Virus record (IMG/VR): IMGVR_UViG_3300030329_004065
Span: 1 to 26,805 of that record
Origin: a virus
Reading direction: 5' to 3' (one strand)
Length of the DNA stretch: 26,805 nucleotides
The notes below the pieces were generated by a model. The model had not been told where the DNA came from and searched no databases. It worked only from the letters and a program-made list of their open reading frames with translations. The position numbers and the translations under genes were made by a program. This document shows positions 17,642-24,640 of the stretch, one piece after another. The first letter of the stretch is position 1, and every line of letters starts with the position of its first letter.

Positions 17642-19870
17642 CTATCTTTTTATTATTGTTGAATTAAAACCTGTGTTTTTATATTTAGATATTGTTAGGT
17701 TTAATGGTTCTCTTTTATATTCTGGGTTTGGTCTATACAAATGCCTATTGCAAGCCATGATAGCTAAGCCAGTACTAATGGAAGCATCGTGCTTTGTTCT
17801 TTTAGTTATATCAAATCTACTCCAATCGTTTAATGTTTCGTTGAAGTACATAGTACCATAAGTACCGTCTTGAAGTAAACCTACATGATCGTTGATATAC
17901 ATTTCTATAGCTGCAGCGTGAGCTTGCTTTATATCTTCACTAGAATTTGGTATACCACCAACTTCCTTCTCCGCTACAGATAACTTGTTCCATATCTTAT
18001 CAGGGCGATTCATACTAAAACCTCTATAACCTCTTCTTCGTAGATAGTACAATAATCTTGGTTTATTGTTCTCCGCGAGTATTGGCATACCATAAAATAC
18101 TATAGCCATTAATACATCTTCAAAGAAAGTCTCAGCCGTTTGTGGTCTAGCTAAATACTCTAAGAAAAAAGTATTAGCTGGTGCATCTTCCATGCTAAAC
18201 TTAGTCAATCCATGTAGCGCTCCTTTAGATCCTTTACCGTCTACTGTCCCAGATATATCGTAACTATCGCAACCAAACGCCCCCATGTGTTCATTACCTG
18301 GGTATTTAATACCATTCTTTACTATTACACTATTTTGTAATTTCCTATTAGGTATCCAACTAACTTTAAACCTACCATTAGGGCTTGGATTAAAAACCAC
18401 TTGTGTATCTTTAATACCGTTAACCCACTGGAAATTACCAGTAGTTAATACTGAGGAATTTCTATTACCTTCGTTGTAATCAATCTGCTCATATATCTTA
18501 ATGAGATTAAATAAAGAGTTTTTCGTTTCATCTCTAAACGCATGTTCTTCTGATCTAGGAAATTGTCTATAAAATTCATTTAAAGCATCTTGGTCTTCCT
18601 TTAAACCATCTACCTCATTCTCCCAATAATCTACAACACCTATATCTATTAATTCACCATGAGGTCCTCGCCTTGCATCACTTGGTGTATCAAAAACTGG
18701 AATTCCGTACTCGTCAATAAATCCTTCATAATTCCATTCCATTGGTATAAACAAAGAATATAAACCAGACTTTGTCTGTCCATTTCTATTTCGCTTCGTA
18801 ACATCCGAGTCATAAAACAATTTTTTAAAGTTATCACCACCCTTATCTAAAGCATTGGATGTTGAGCCCATCATACACTTACCTACTATTCTACCACCCA
18901 ATCTCAAACAGGTTTTTGTTACTCGCCAATTATTTAATATGTTGTCAGGTCTCTCCCATTTACCACTTTCATCATGAACTAATAAAGAGAGTTTTTCCCC
19001 ATCGTAACTATTATCACCAGTGTTCTTCCAGTCAATAGTTGTATCAAGACCTTGCATATCATCCTGCTCCTCGTGCACACCCATCTTCCTACGAGTAAAC
19101 TTCTTAGCTGGAACACGATAAGCTAGTTCTGATTTAGGGCGATCCATACCGTCTTGTATAGGTTTAAAGAAAAACGGATAATTAATACTTATAGGTACTA
19201 TCTTATCTGTAAACATCTTCTTAGCATCAGCACCACTCTTTGATAACACTCCAAATCTACTATCACCCGCAAGGGTAGCTAAGTTAACAGTTTCAGCTGA
19301 ACTCATAAATGAGAAACCAGAACGTCTATTTTTAAGATAACACATCCCGTAACATCTTTGATCAGCTTTACACGCTTCCCAAAATATAAAAAATAACCTA
19401 TTAGCTTCTCTAAAATCCGGAGCTCCCACGTCAATCTTACTCCACTGTAAATACATGTAGTAACTACCAGGCATATACGTTGGAATGCCATTACTCATAA
19501 ACCAAAACCCATTCTCTCTTCTATCGAATTCTTGATCTATATATCCGTAATGAGCTTGCTTGAAATCCTCAGGATAATCTATCCAGTCAAATCTAGTTTT
19601 AATCTTTTTAAAAGCTTCAGGGAAATCAAACCTTCTCCACTTTTGCTCTGACTTCTTCTTAGAACAACTAAATACATCTTTAGGTGCTTTAGGTAAAGCT
19701 ATCTTCAAACCTTGTATCTCTAGTATTTCACCTATTTGACCAGACTTAGATATAACTATTACATCACTCTCTTTATCGTAACCATACTTCCATTTCTTAC
19801 CTTTATTAAGTCTATTAATAGTGGTTAGCTTTATAGGTTGTACTACCTTATATAGTGATTGCTCGTACAT
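17642..19870 (-). CDS. terL: terminase large subunit
   Basis: This 742-residue protein is the packaging motor ATPase and nuclease. The ATPase half shows a Walker A-like KNRRSGFS (180-187), a Walker B LSLLVHDE with D300 and E301 (294-301), and a coupling motif-like MMGSTSN (333-339). The C-terminal half has an RNase H-like nuclease pattern: GCDSYD with D535 and D538, ILAENN with E600, and a late KHDAS with D695. The triad assignment is by eye. It is long for a TerL because of an N-terminal extension of about 100 residues rich in Trp and Lys. Its start overlaps the stop of the terminase small-subunit candidate by one base, and the portal follows 3 nt later. Confidence 0.95.
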   Translation of the reverse strand: MYEQSLYKVVQPIKLTTINRLNKGKKWKYGYDKESDVIVISKSGQIGEILEIQGLKIALPKAPKDVFSCSKKKSEQKWRRFDFPEAFKKIKTRFDWIDYPEDFKQAHYGYIDQEFDRRENGFWFMSNGIPTYMPGSYYMYLQWSKIDVGAPDFREANRLFFIFWEACKADQRCYGMCYLKNRRSGFSFMSSAETVNLATLAGDSRFGVLSKSGADAKKMFTDKIVPISINYPFFFKPIQDGMDRPKSELAYRVPAKKFTRRKMGVHEEQDDMQGLDTTIDWKNTGDNSYDGEKLSLLVHDESGKWERPDNILNNWRVTKTCLRLGGRIVGKCMMGSTSNALDKGGDNFKKLFYDSDVTKRNRNGQTKSGLYSLFIPMEWNYEGFIDEYGIPVFDTPSDARRGPHGELIDIGVVDYWENEVDGLKEDQDALNEFYRQFPRSEEHAFRDETKNSLFNLIKIYEQIDYNEGNRNSSVLTTGNFQWVNGIKDTQVVFNPSPNGRFKVSWIPNRKLQNSVIVKNGIKYPGNEHMGAFGCDSYDISGTVDGKGSKGALHGLTKFSMEDAPANTFFLEYLARPQTAETFFEDVLMAIVFYGMPILAENNKPRLLYYLRRRGYRGFSMNRPDKIWNKLSVAEKEVGGIPNSSEDIKQAHAAAIEMYINDHVGLLQDGTYGTMYFNETLNDWSRFDITKRTKHDASISTGLAIMACNRHLYRPNPEYKREPLNLTISKYKNTGFNSTIIKR

Positions 19871-20145
19871 TATTTACTCCTTCCTTCAGCAAATCCTTGA
19901 AACTTAGGTTTACTTTCTTTTGGTTTATCTAAATCTTTAAGTATTCTTTCCTCTTCCTCTATTCTAGTTAGAATTTCAAAAGCATCAAAGATTGCTAGTT
20001 TTTTAGTTGCGGCAGCGTTCTTTAACCTGTCGGCAGATATATCGTCATCTGAATCTACAATAGGTTCCCTAGCTACTTTAATTAACTCTTCTACTGCTCT
20101 CTGCCCAGCTTGGATTATATTCTTCTTCGTCTCCTTGGTATTCAT
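19870..20145 (-). CDS. terminase small subunit candidate
   Basis: A 91-residue helical, charged protein that starts at the ATG at 20143-20145; a TTG two codons upstream is the only extension. It begins MNTKETKKNIIQAGQRAVEE and has an ADRLKNAAATKKLAIFDAFE helix, then a Lys/Glu-rich C-terminus. Size, helical character and a position directly before TerL (one-base overlap) suggest the DNA-recognition subunit, but the usual helix-turn-helix is not obvious. Its start lies inside the end of the upstream 199-residue gene, a 68-nt overlap in another frame. Confidence 0.7.
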   Translation of the reverse strand: MNTKETKKNIIQAGQRAVEELIKVAREPIVDSDDDISADRLKNAAATKKLAIFDAFEILTRIEEEERILKDLDKPKESKPKFQGFAEGRSK

Positions 20146-20677
20146 ATTCAATTGTAATAAAATTATTCATAACTCTATATAATCTCTCTCCGTCCACGAT
20201 GAACTCATACTCACTGTTAGGTTTAAATCCCACAAGTTGAGTTGGAAGGAATGCGCCATCAGAGTGCTTAACTATACCTATCAAAGGTCTTTCGACTTCT
20301 ACTGAAAACTTATCTTTACTTTTTAATGGTTTTACAAATGTATAGCCATTAACGCATTCCCAATCAGTAGTTTTATACATGTATATTTGATCGGGTGAAG
20401 CCAAGTATTCCCCTTCGTTTAAGAAACCTCTACTATTCTTCTCTTCACCCTTAACGTTATGCCACCTTCTAAATATATTATGATGGACTATTATCTCTTG
20501 ACCTTCCTGTAGATTATGAATATTATTAATAGGAGTAGAGATAACGATAGCTTTACGATTAACGTATCCATGATTAAATATTTCTGTATTTAATATTAGC
20601 TTTCTATCACCTACATTTACAGAATTGTTATATCTATCTCCACAAGGCTTTATGATATAATCGTATATAGGCTTCAT
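20078..20677 (-). CDS. tandem GroES-like protein (second co-chaperonin candidate)
   Basis: A 199-residue protein that appears to hold two small GroES-type beta-barrel modules. The first (1-105) has DYIIKPCGDRYNN, a loop around VGDRKLILN, a RKAIVIS strand, an LQEGQEIIVHHNIF strand (compare VKVGDIVIF of GroES) and a SPDQIYMY exit strand. The second (about 110-185) repeats the pattern: YTFVKPL, PLIGIVKHS, VGFKPNSEYEFIVDGERLYR and ITIEYEYQG. It resembles phage proteins that I recall being annotated as GroES-like. The end (EEEYNPSWAESSRRVN) overlaps the start of the next gene for 68 nt. It lies in the same operon as groEL and groES. The fold is inferred from the pattern and needs structural comparison. 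A different beta-barrel protein remains possible. Confidence 0.55.
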   Translation of the reverse strand: MKPIYDYIIKPCGDRYNNSVNVGDRKLILNTEIFNHGYVNRKAIVISTPINNIHNLQEGQEIIVHHNIFRRWHNVKGEEKNSRGFLNEGEYLASPDQIYMYKTTDWECVNGYTFVKPLKSKDKFSVEVERPLIGIVKHSDGAFLPTQLVGFKPNSEYEFIVDGERLYRVMNNFITIEYEYQGDEEEYNPSWAESSRRVN

Positions 20678-20901
20678 TAATAGTTGAGATCATATTCAAC
20701 TGATATAGCCATATTCTTATTGAAATCCTTCCAAGGTATAACTACATCTTTCTTTCTAATATATATAGAGTACTTTTCGTCTTCCTCTAATATATCACAT
20801 ATTGTATGACCACCATAGACGTCTTGACCAACAGAATAATGCATAGCGTCGTTCTTATAGTCTTTGCCTACTGTAATCTTTCTAATTACGTGGTTTTCCA
20901 T
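20677..20901 (-). CDS. small hypothetical protein (74 aa)
   Basis: A 74-residue protein (MENHVIRKITVGKDYKNDAM at the start) with a compact alternating beta pattern and a YGGHTICDILEEDEKYSIYI core. It has no cysteine cluster, membrane segment or known motif. It overlaps the upstream coiled-coil gene by 20 nt, and its stop overlaps the start of the tandem GroES-like gene by one base, so the three are probably translated together. I do not recognise it; its function is unknown. Confidence 0.72.
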   Translation of the reverse strand: MENHVIRKITVGKDYKNDAMHYSVGQDVYGGHTICDILEEDEKYSIYIRKKDVVIPWKDFNKNMAISVEYDLNY

Positions 20902-21166
20902 TTTCAGAAGGATAGTTAATTGTACCGTCAGTTAAATCTATATCAAAAGTGCCATACTCTTTACTGAACATATCTTGTAGTTCAACAATCTTAGTTTGAA
21001 TCCCAGCTTGTTGATGCATCAATTCGTGTTTTTGGGCTTCTAAAGCTCCAACTCTAAATTGTATAGCGTTATTATCATTTACTACTTGTTGTAGTTCTTT
21101 CAACTGCTCTTCAGTTATTTTTTCTGCTTTTGGTTTTAAGTCAACCATTTTCTCTTTTGTTGCCAT
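20882..21166 (-). CDS. coiled-coil protein of unknown function (94 aa)
   Basis: A 94-residue protein with a long helical, heptad-like region from about residue 17 to 70 (KITEEQLKELQQVVNDNNAI, then QFRVGALEAQKHELMHQQAG). A short beta-like tail follows (YGTFDIDLTDGTINYPS). Similar small coiled-coil proteins with a DGTI-type ending look familiar from marine phages, but no function is known to me. The leader is AT-rich (AATTAAATTTTATT). It overlaps the next gene by 20 nt. Confidence 0.75.
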   Translation of the reverse strand: MATKEKMVDLKPKAEKITEEQLKELQQVVNDNNAIQFRVGALEAQKHELMHQQAGIQTKIVELQDMFSKEYGTFDIDLTDGTINYPSENGKPRN

Positions 21167-21196
21167 AATAAAATTTAATTGTTAATTGTTTAATTG

Positions 21197-21532
21197 TTAA
21201 TATCCGAAATATAATATAACAGCAGCATTAGTGCCGTTTAATTGAACATGACTCCATCTGCCAAATAAAGCCATACCAGCTGGAAAAGCTTCATTAGTAG
21301 GTAGTGTAGATGGATTAACACCATTTAATGTATCATGCACAGTACTACCAAAATAAGCTGAGTTATCCGAATTAGCTGGTGTTAACTTAGTGAATCCGGT
21401 ATCATCAGATAAGCTAACTATAGATACTACCACCATCCCAGATGGAGGTTGAAATATACTAGTATTACCTGGTCCTATATAAGCACTACCTACTTGACCA
21501 AAGTTATATGCGTTTGCTTGATAAAAACTCAT
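21197..21532 (-). CDS. small beta-rich virion protein (111 aa)
   Basis: A 111-residue protein (MSFYQANAYNFGQVGSAYIG start) rich in Gly, Ser, Asn and aromatic residues, ending with LFGRWSHVQLNGTNAAVILYFGY. The compact all-beta look and the GRW-xVxLNG ending resemble small phage decoration or fibre proteins. It lies directly after the holin-like gene, with ATGA start/stop overlap, so co-translation is likely. No membrane segment or signal peptide is visible. The function is inferred from composition only. Confidence 0.65.
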   Translation of the reverse strand: MSFYQANAYNFGQVGSAYIGPGNTSIFQPPSGMVVVSIVSLSDDTGFTKLTPANSDNSAYFGSTVHDTLNGVNPSTLPTNEAFPAGMALFGRWSHVQLNGTNAAVILYFGY

Positions 21533-21921
21533 TTCTTTGTTTTTTCTAGTGATCTACCACCGAAGTAAGCACCGATCACTGTTATTAATACTAATTGTAA
21601 TAGATCAGTCCACTTTTGCTCTACAGTAAAAGCTATAGCCCCAGCATCGATAAATATCATTAATACTGTTGATACAACCAGAAATATAAGAACTAGTGGT
21701 CTAACATTCTTCGATAACCAAGAGTCAGACTTCATGTCTGCCTCCCACCTATTTGTCACTTGCTTTTGTAATTCTAACTCGTGGTTAGATATTAATTCTT
21801 TAATCTTCTGTTGAGCAGCCAACTTTTCTTCCTTAGTTGTAGTTAAATTATCTAAAACACCGCCAACATCTTTTATAAGTTTACCAGCTCCACTAGAAAG
21901 TATTTTTTGTAAAATACTCAT
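21529..21921 (-). CDS. holin-like two-helix membrane protein
   Basis: Starts at the ATG at 21919-21921 (130 residues), 2 nt after the stop of the upstream miniprotein; a GTG at 21960 would add 13 residues but overlaps that gene. The N-terminal half is helical and charged (GVLDNLTTTKEEKLAAQQKI). It is followed by WEADMKSDSWLSKNVRP and two membrane segments (about 74-93, LVLIFLVVSTVLMIFIDAGA, and 104-121), then a basic tail (GGRSLEKTKK). This matches the holins related to gene-transfer-agent proteins, with the conserved Trp-x-x-x-RP before the first membrane helix, so a role in host lysis is likely. No endolysin is in this window. Confidence 0.8.
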   Translation of the reverse strand: MSILQKILSSGAGKLIKDVGGVLDNLTTTKEEKLAAQQKIKELISNHELELQKQVTNRWEADMKSDSWLSKNVRPLVLIFLVVSTVLMIFIDAGAIAFTVEQKWTDLLQLVLITVIGAYFGGRSLEKTKK

Positions 21922-21923
21922 TA

Positions 21924-22025
21924 CTAGCAGCAGTCTTCGTTGCAAGGATTTAACGGACACTGTGGATCTTCACAGTGATCTTTATCCTCCTTAATTTCTA
22001 AACATTTATCGCATAATCTCCCCAT
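21924..22025 (-). CDS. cysteine-rich miniprotein (33 aa)
   Basis: 33 codons and a TAG stop (followed by a second stop, TAA, which overlaps the holin ATG). The product is MGRLCDKCLEIKEDKDHCED and then PQCPLNPCNEDCC: seven Cys (5, 8, 18, 23, 28, 32, 33) and one His in 33 residues. The CxxC start and the later Cys spacing suggest a zinc-binding knuckle. The ATG is one base after the stop of the winged-helix gene and the end is 2 nt before the holin start, so it fits the operon perfectly. A purely random open frame in this gap is unlikely but cannot be ruled out from one sequence. Confidence 0.68.
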   Translation of the reverse strand: MGRLCDKCLEIKEDKDHCEDPQCPLNPCNEDCC

Positions 22026-22026
22026 A

Positions 22027-22467
22027 CTATCTATCTTTATCTTTAATCATATCATCTATAGATTTATTCATAACCTTATCTGTATATGATTTATTTTTAT
22101 AATAAGGATTCTTTATTGACACAGGTATATCCTCTTCACCTAGTAGAATTCTGTATATTCTACTTATCATATGATTACACTTAAATGACGTTTTGTAAAC
22201 AGCGTACTTCATGGTCGTTCTGTTTCTTTCTCTCCAAACGTCTATCCACCCATTTCTTCGTAACCTCTCCCATCTATGCTTATCCCAAGAATAAGAATAC
22301 ACACCATTAATAAATTCATCACGTGTAAATCTATTTAAACAGTTTAAGTATATCAGTAGTTCTAGATCAGCATCATTTAAGTTATTAGCTTTACATATCC
22401 ATTTCCTAACTATTCTATAATACTTAAATAACTGTATCTGCTTTATGTCGTCAGCCGTTATCCTCAT
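22027..22467 (-). CDS. winged-helix-like phage protein (146 aa)
   Basis: A 146-residue protein starting MRITADDIKQIQLFKYYRIV. Its core is helical and basic with a turn-rich wing: NLNDADLELLIYLNCLNRFT, FINGVYSYSWDKHRWERLRR, then NGWIDVWRERNRTTMKYAVY. The spacing of helices followed by a hairpin and another helix is typical of MarR-like winged-helix folds; proteins of this type are common near terminase genes of marine phages. It could regulate late transcription or play a packaging/structural role. It overlaps the end of groES by 17 nt. The C-terminus is Lys/Asp-rich. The fold is inferred. Confidence 0.7.
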   Translation of the reverse strand: MRITADDIKQIQLFKYYRIVRKWICKANNLNDADLELLIYLNCLNRFTRDEFINGVYSYSWDKHRWERLRRNGWIDVWRERNRTTMKYAVYKTSFKCNHMISRIYRILLGEEDIPVSIKNPYYKNKSYTDKVMNKSIDDMIKDKDR

Positions 22468-22720
22468 CTACTAGAACTACATCTCTTAATCTAATAACTC
22501 TATACATAAGATCTTCATAAGCTATATCGTGGCCGGCGTGCTTATCGTACATCACCACCGTATTAACCTTTATGATGTCCGCTAAGTTTCCAACTGACAC
22601 TACTTTAGCTTTCTTATATCTATTATCTGTATCTGTATCATCAGTAAGTAGAAGTCCACCCGATGTAGTCTTCTGTTCTTTTATTTTTTCTATAACTATA
22701 TAATCGTTAACTGCCTTCAT
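22451..22720 (-). CDS. groES: GroES-type co-chaperonin
   Basis: An 89-residue member of the chaperonin-10 family. It has DYIVIEKIKEQKTTSGGLLL, in which GGLLL (21-25) corresponds to the GroEL-binding GGIVL of the GroES mobile loop. KAKVVSVG, IIKVNTVVMYDKHAG and RLRDVVLVDE match the other barrel strands. Between VGN and IIKV there are only a few residues where E. coli GroES has its 'roof' hairpin, so the dome would be open, as reported for T4 gp31. The start overlaps the end of groEL by 14 nt. It should form a heptameric lid for the phage GroEL and possibly for the host one. Confidence 0.9.
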   Translation of the reverse strand: MKAVNDYIVIEKIKEQKTTSGGLLLTDDTDTDNRYKKAKVVSVGNLADIIKVNTVVMYDKHAGHDIAYEDLMYRVIRLRDVVLVDEDNG

Positions 22721-24269
22721 TTACTCTTACGTTTGAAATTACACAATCCGCCGACATTATTGTAAGCGCTACACTAACTGCATTCTTTAAAGCTGTCTTA
22801 GTTACAAGTACTGGATCCACAATACCATTCTCAACCATATCAACGCACTCACCAGTTATAGCGTCAACACCCACACCCACAGCGCAATCCTTGTCACATG
22901 TAAACCCTGAGTTGGATAATATAGTTTCATATGGTGATTTTATAGCTTGAAGTAACACATTACCAGCTTGGCTGGTCAAAATTTTTTCGGAAGCGTTTAA
23001 TAATGCTACACCGCCTCCAGGAACTATCCCTTCCTTCAAAGCAGCTTTAGTAGCATATATAGCATCCTCAACTCTATCTTTCTTCTCTTTAAGTTCTACT
23101 TTAGAATCAGCTCCAACTTTAACAACACCTACACTACCTGATAATGTGGCTAATCTCTGCTCTAACTTCTTCTTAATAAACCCGTTCTTCTCCTCAGCAA
23201 TCATACCTTTAACTTCAACTATTCTCTCCAGTATAGTATTACTAGGTCCATCTAATGTTATAGTAGTATTTCTATCGTCTGTAACAGCAAACCCTACTTC
23301 ACCTAAATGCTCTGGAGTAATAAGATCTAGATCATCACCTAGTTCTTCGTTTATTACTGTAGAACCAGTTAATATAGATAAATCTTCTATAGCGTCCATA
23401 CGAGTAGGACCAAAACCTGGAGGGTCAACGATGTTTATTTTAATGTTACCCTTAACCTTGTTCATTAACAACGCGGATTTAACCTGCTGAGCTACTGGAG
23501 CTACAATAAGTAATGCGCGATTAGCTTTTATAACATGTTCTAAAACTCCTTGTATCTTGCGTATATTAGGGATTTCAGAGGAAACAGTTAAAACGTATGG
23601 GTTGTCTAACTCACATACATGTTTCTCAGTGTTAGTAATAAAGTGAGGGGAAGTTAATCCGCAGTCTATCTGTGCACCATCCACTGTTTCAACGTAAGTA
23701 TCCTCAGTAGGACTCTCTTCCATCAAAACAACACCGTGTTTACCTACATTTCTGTAAGCTTCAGCAATAATAGCCCCTAATTCCTTGTCATTATTGCAGG
23801 AAATTGCGGCAACAGCATCTAACATATCACCTTCTACCTCTATAGCGGTGGAATCTAAGTATTCCATAACCTCTACAAGGCACTGATTAACCCCATCTTT
23901 AATTTCTCTGATTGAAACGCCTGCAGCGACGGCAAAACGTATAGAATTTATAAGGGCTTCGACTAAAACTGTAGCAGTAGTTGTCCCATCACCCGCTTCT
24001 TTTACTGTATTTCGGGCAGCTTCCTTCACCAGGGTGGCTCCCATGTTTTCAACCGGATCAAATAAGACTACGCTTTCCGCAACGGTTACACCATCTTTTG
24101 TTATGACCGGTTTGCCGCGTCCATCTTCGTAAATAACGCATTTTCCCGATGCGCCCAATGTGGATTTCACGGCTTGTGCTAGCTTATTAACGCCAGCTAT
24201 TACTCTGTTTTCAGCTTCCTCGCCAAAGTTTAGATCTTTGACCAGTTCACTAGGTAAATTGTACTCCAT
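22707..24269 (-). CDS. groEL: GroEL-type chaperonin
   Basis: A 520-residue chaperonin-60, somewhat shorter than the E. coli protein (548). ATP-site residues are intact: KDGVTVAE with D59 (E. coli D52), GDGTTTAT with D94 (D87), RVEDA with D402 (D398), and VPGGGVAL. The C-terminus ends VRVNEGS and lacks the GGM repeats. By-eye alignment of the apical domain gives several changes at substrate- and GroES-binding positions: Y199 to L205, Y203 to H209, L234 to Q240 and L259 to K265; F204 (F210) and L237 (L243) are kept. It is in front of groES, unlike the bacterial operon, and within a phage structural block, so it probably folds phage proteins. Confidence 0.95.
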   Translation of the reverse strand: MEYNLPSELVKDLNFGEEAENRVIAGVNKLAQAVKSTLGASGKCVIYEDGRGKPVITKDGVTVAESVVLFDPVENMGATLVKEAARNTVKEAGDGTTTATVLVEALINSIRFAVAAGVSIREIKDGVNQCLVEVMEYLDSTAIEVEGDMLDAVAAISCNNDKELGAIIAEAYRNVGKHGVVLMEESPTEDTYVETVDGAQIDCGLTSPHFITNTEKHVCELDNPYVLTVSSEIPNIRKIQGVLEHVIKANRALLIVAPVAQQVKSALLMNKVKGNIKINIVDPPGFGPTRMDAIEDLSILTGSTVINEELGDDLDLITPEHLGEVGFAVTDDRNTTITLDGPSNTILERIVEVKGMIAEEKNGFIKKKLEQRLATLSGSVGVVKVGADSKVELKEKKDRVEDAIYATKAALKEGIVPGGGVALLNASEKILTSQAGNVLLQAIKSPYETILSNSGFTCDKDCAVGVGVDAITGECVDMVENGIVDPVLVTKTALKNAVSVALTIMSADCVISNVRVNEGS

Positions 24270-24305
24270 AATGTATTGAATTGAATTTAATTAAATTGTA
24301 TAATG

Positions 24306-24605
24306 CTAAGATTCGAAGGTTTTAACTACTTTCGGTCCACTAAGGAACTCCAGTTTTTTACCAAAATGCTCGACACTGCCATCGATAGCAGCTTCAGCTC
24401 CATCGAGAGTTTCTCTACGCGTGATGTCAACCCATTTTTCTTCGTCATTTGGGTTGTTGACTTCTGTTTGGTAGTAACCATTTGGTAATTGTGTTATTCT
24501 CCAGTTCTTTTTATCCGCTAAATGCTTCCATTCTGCGATTTTCTCTTCCGATACGTTCGGTTTTCCAGTATTTAGTGTACTGGTTTTGTAGTAATAATAG
24601 GTCAT
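24306..24605 (-). CDS. small hypothetical protein (99 aa)
   Basis: A 99-residue protein with MTYYYYKTSTLNTGKPNVSE at the start and a Trp-rich mixed body (AEWKHLADKKNWRITQLPNG, then YYQTEVNNPNDEEKWVDITR). It has no membrane segment, cysteine or recognised motif. It lies between the tandem beta proteins and groEL in the same orientation, with 36 nt to groEL and an AT-rich leader. It may be a structural or accessory protein; the function is unknown. Confidence 0.72.
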   Translation of the reverse strand: MTYYYYKTSTLNTGKPNVSEEKIAEWKHLADKKNWRITQLPNGYYQTEVNNPNDEEKWVDITRRETLDGAEAAIDGSVEHFGKKLEFLSGPKVVKTFES

Positions 24606-24640
24606 TTTTAATTGTTTTTGGTTTATAATTGATTTATTTA

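Noticed and set aside
18649-19491. Minus-strand short frames inside TerL (18649-18840, 19303-19491)
   Set aside because: Different frame within the intact TerL gene, no independent leader and no recognisable motif.
21922-21960. GTG start at 21960 for the holin-like gene
   Set aside because: It would overlap the cysteine-rich miniprotein and adds a basic, non-homologous-looking extension; the ATG at 21921 follows the previous stop by 2 nt.
23146-23490. Plus-strand open frame of 114 codons opposite groEL
   Set aside because: Antisense shadow of a highly conserved gene; the translation shows only reversed GroEL codon patterns.
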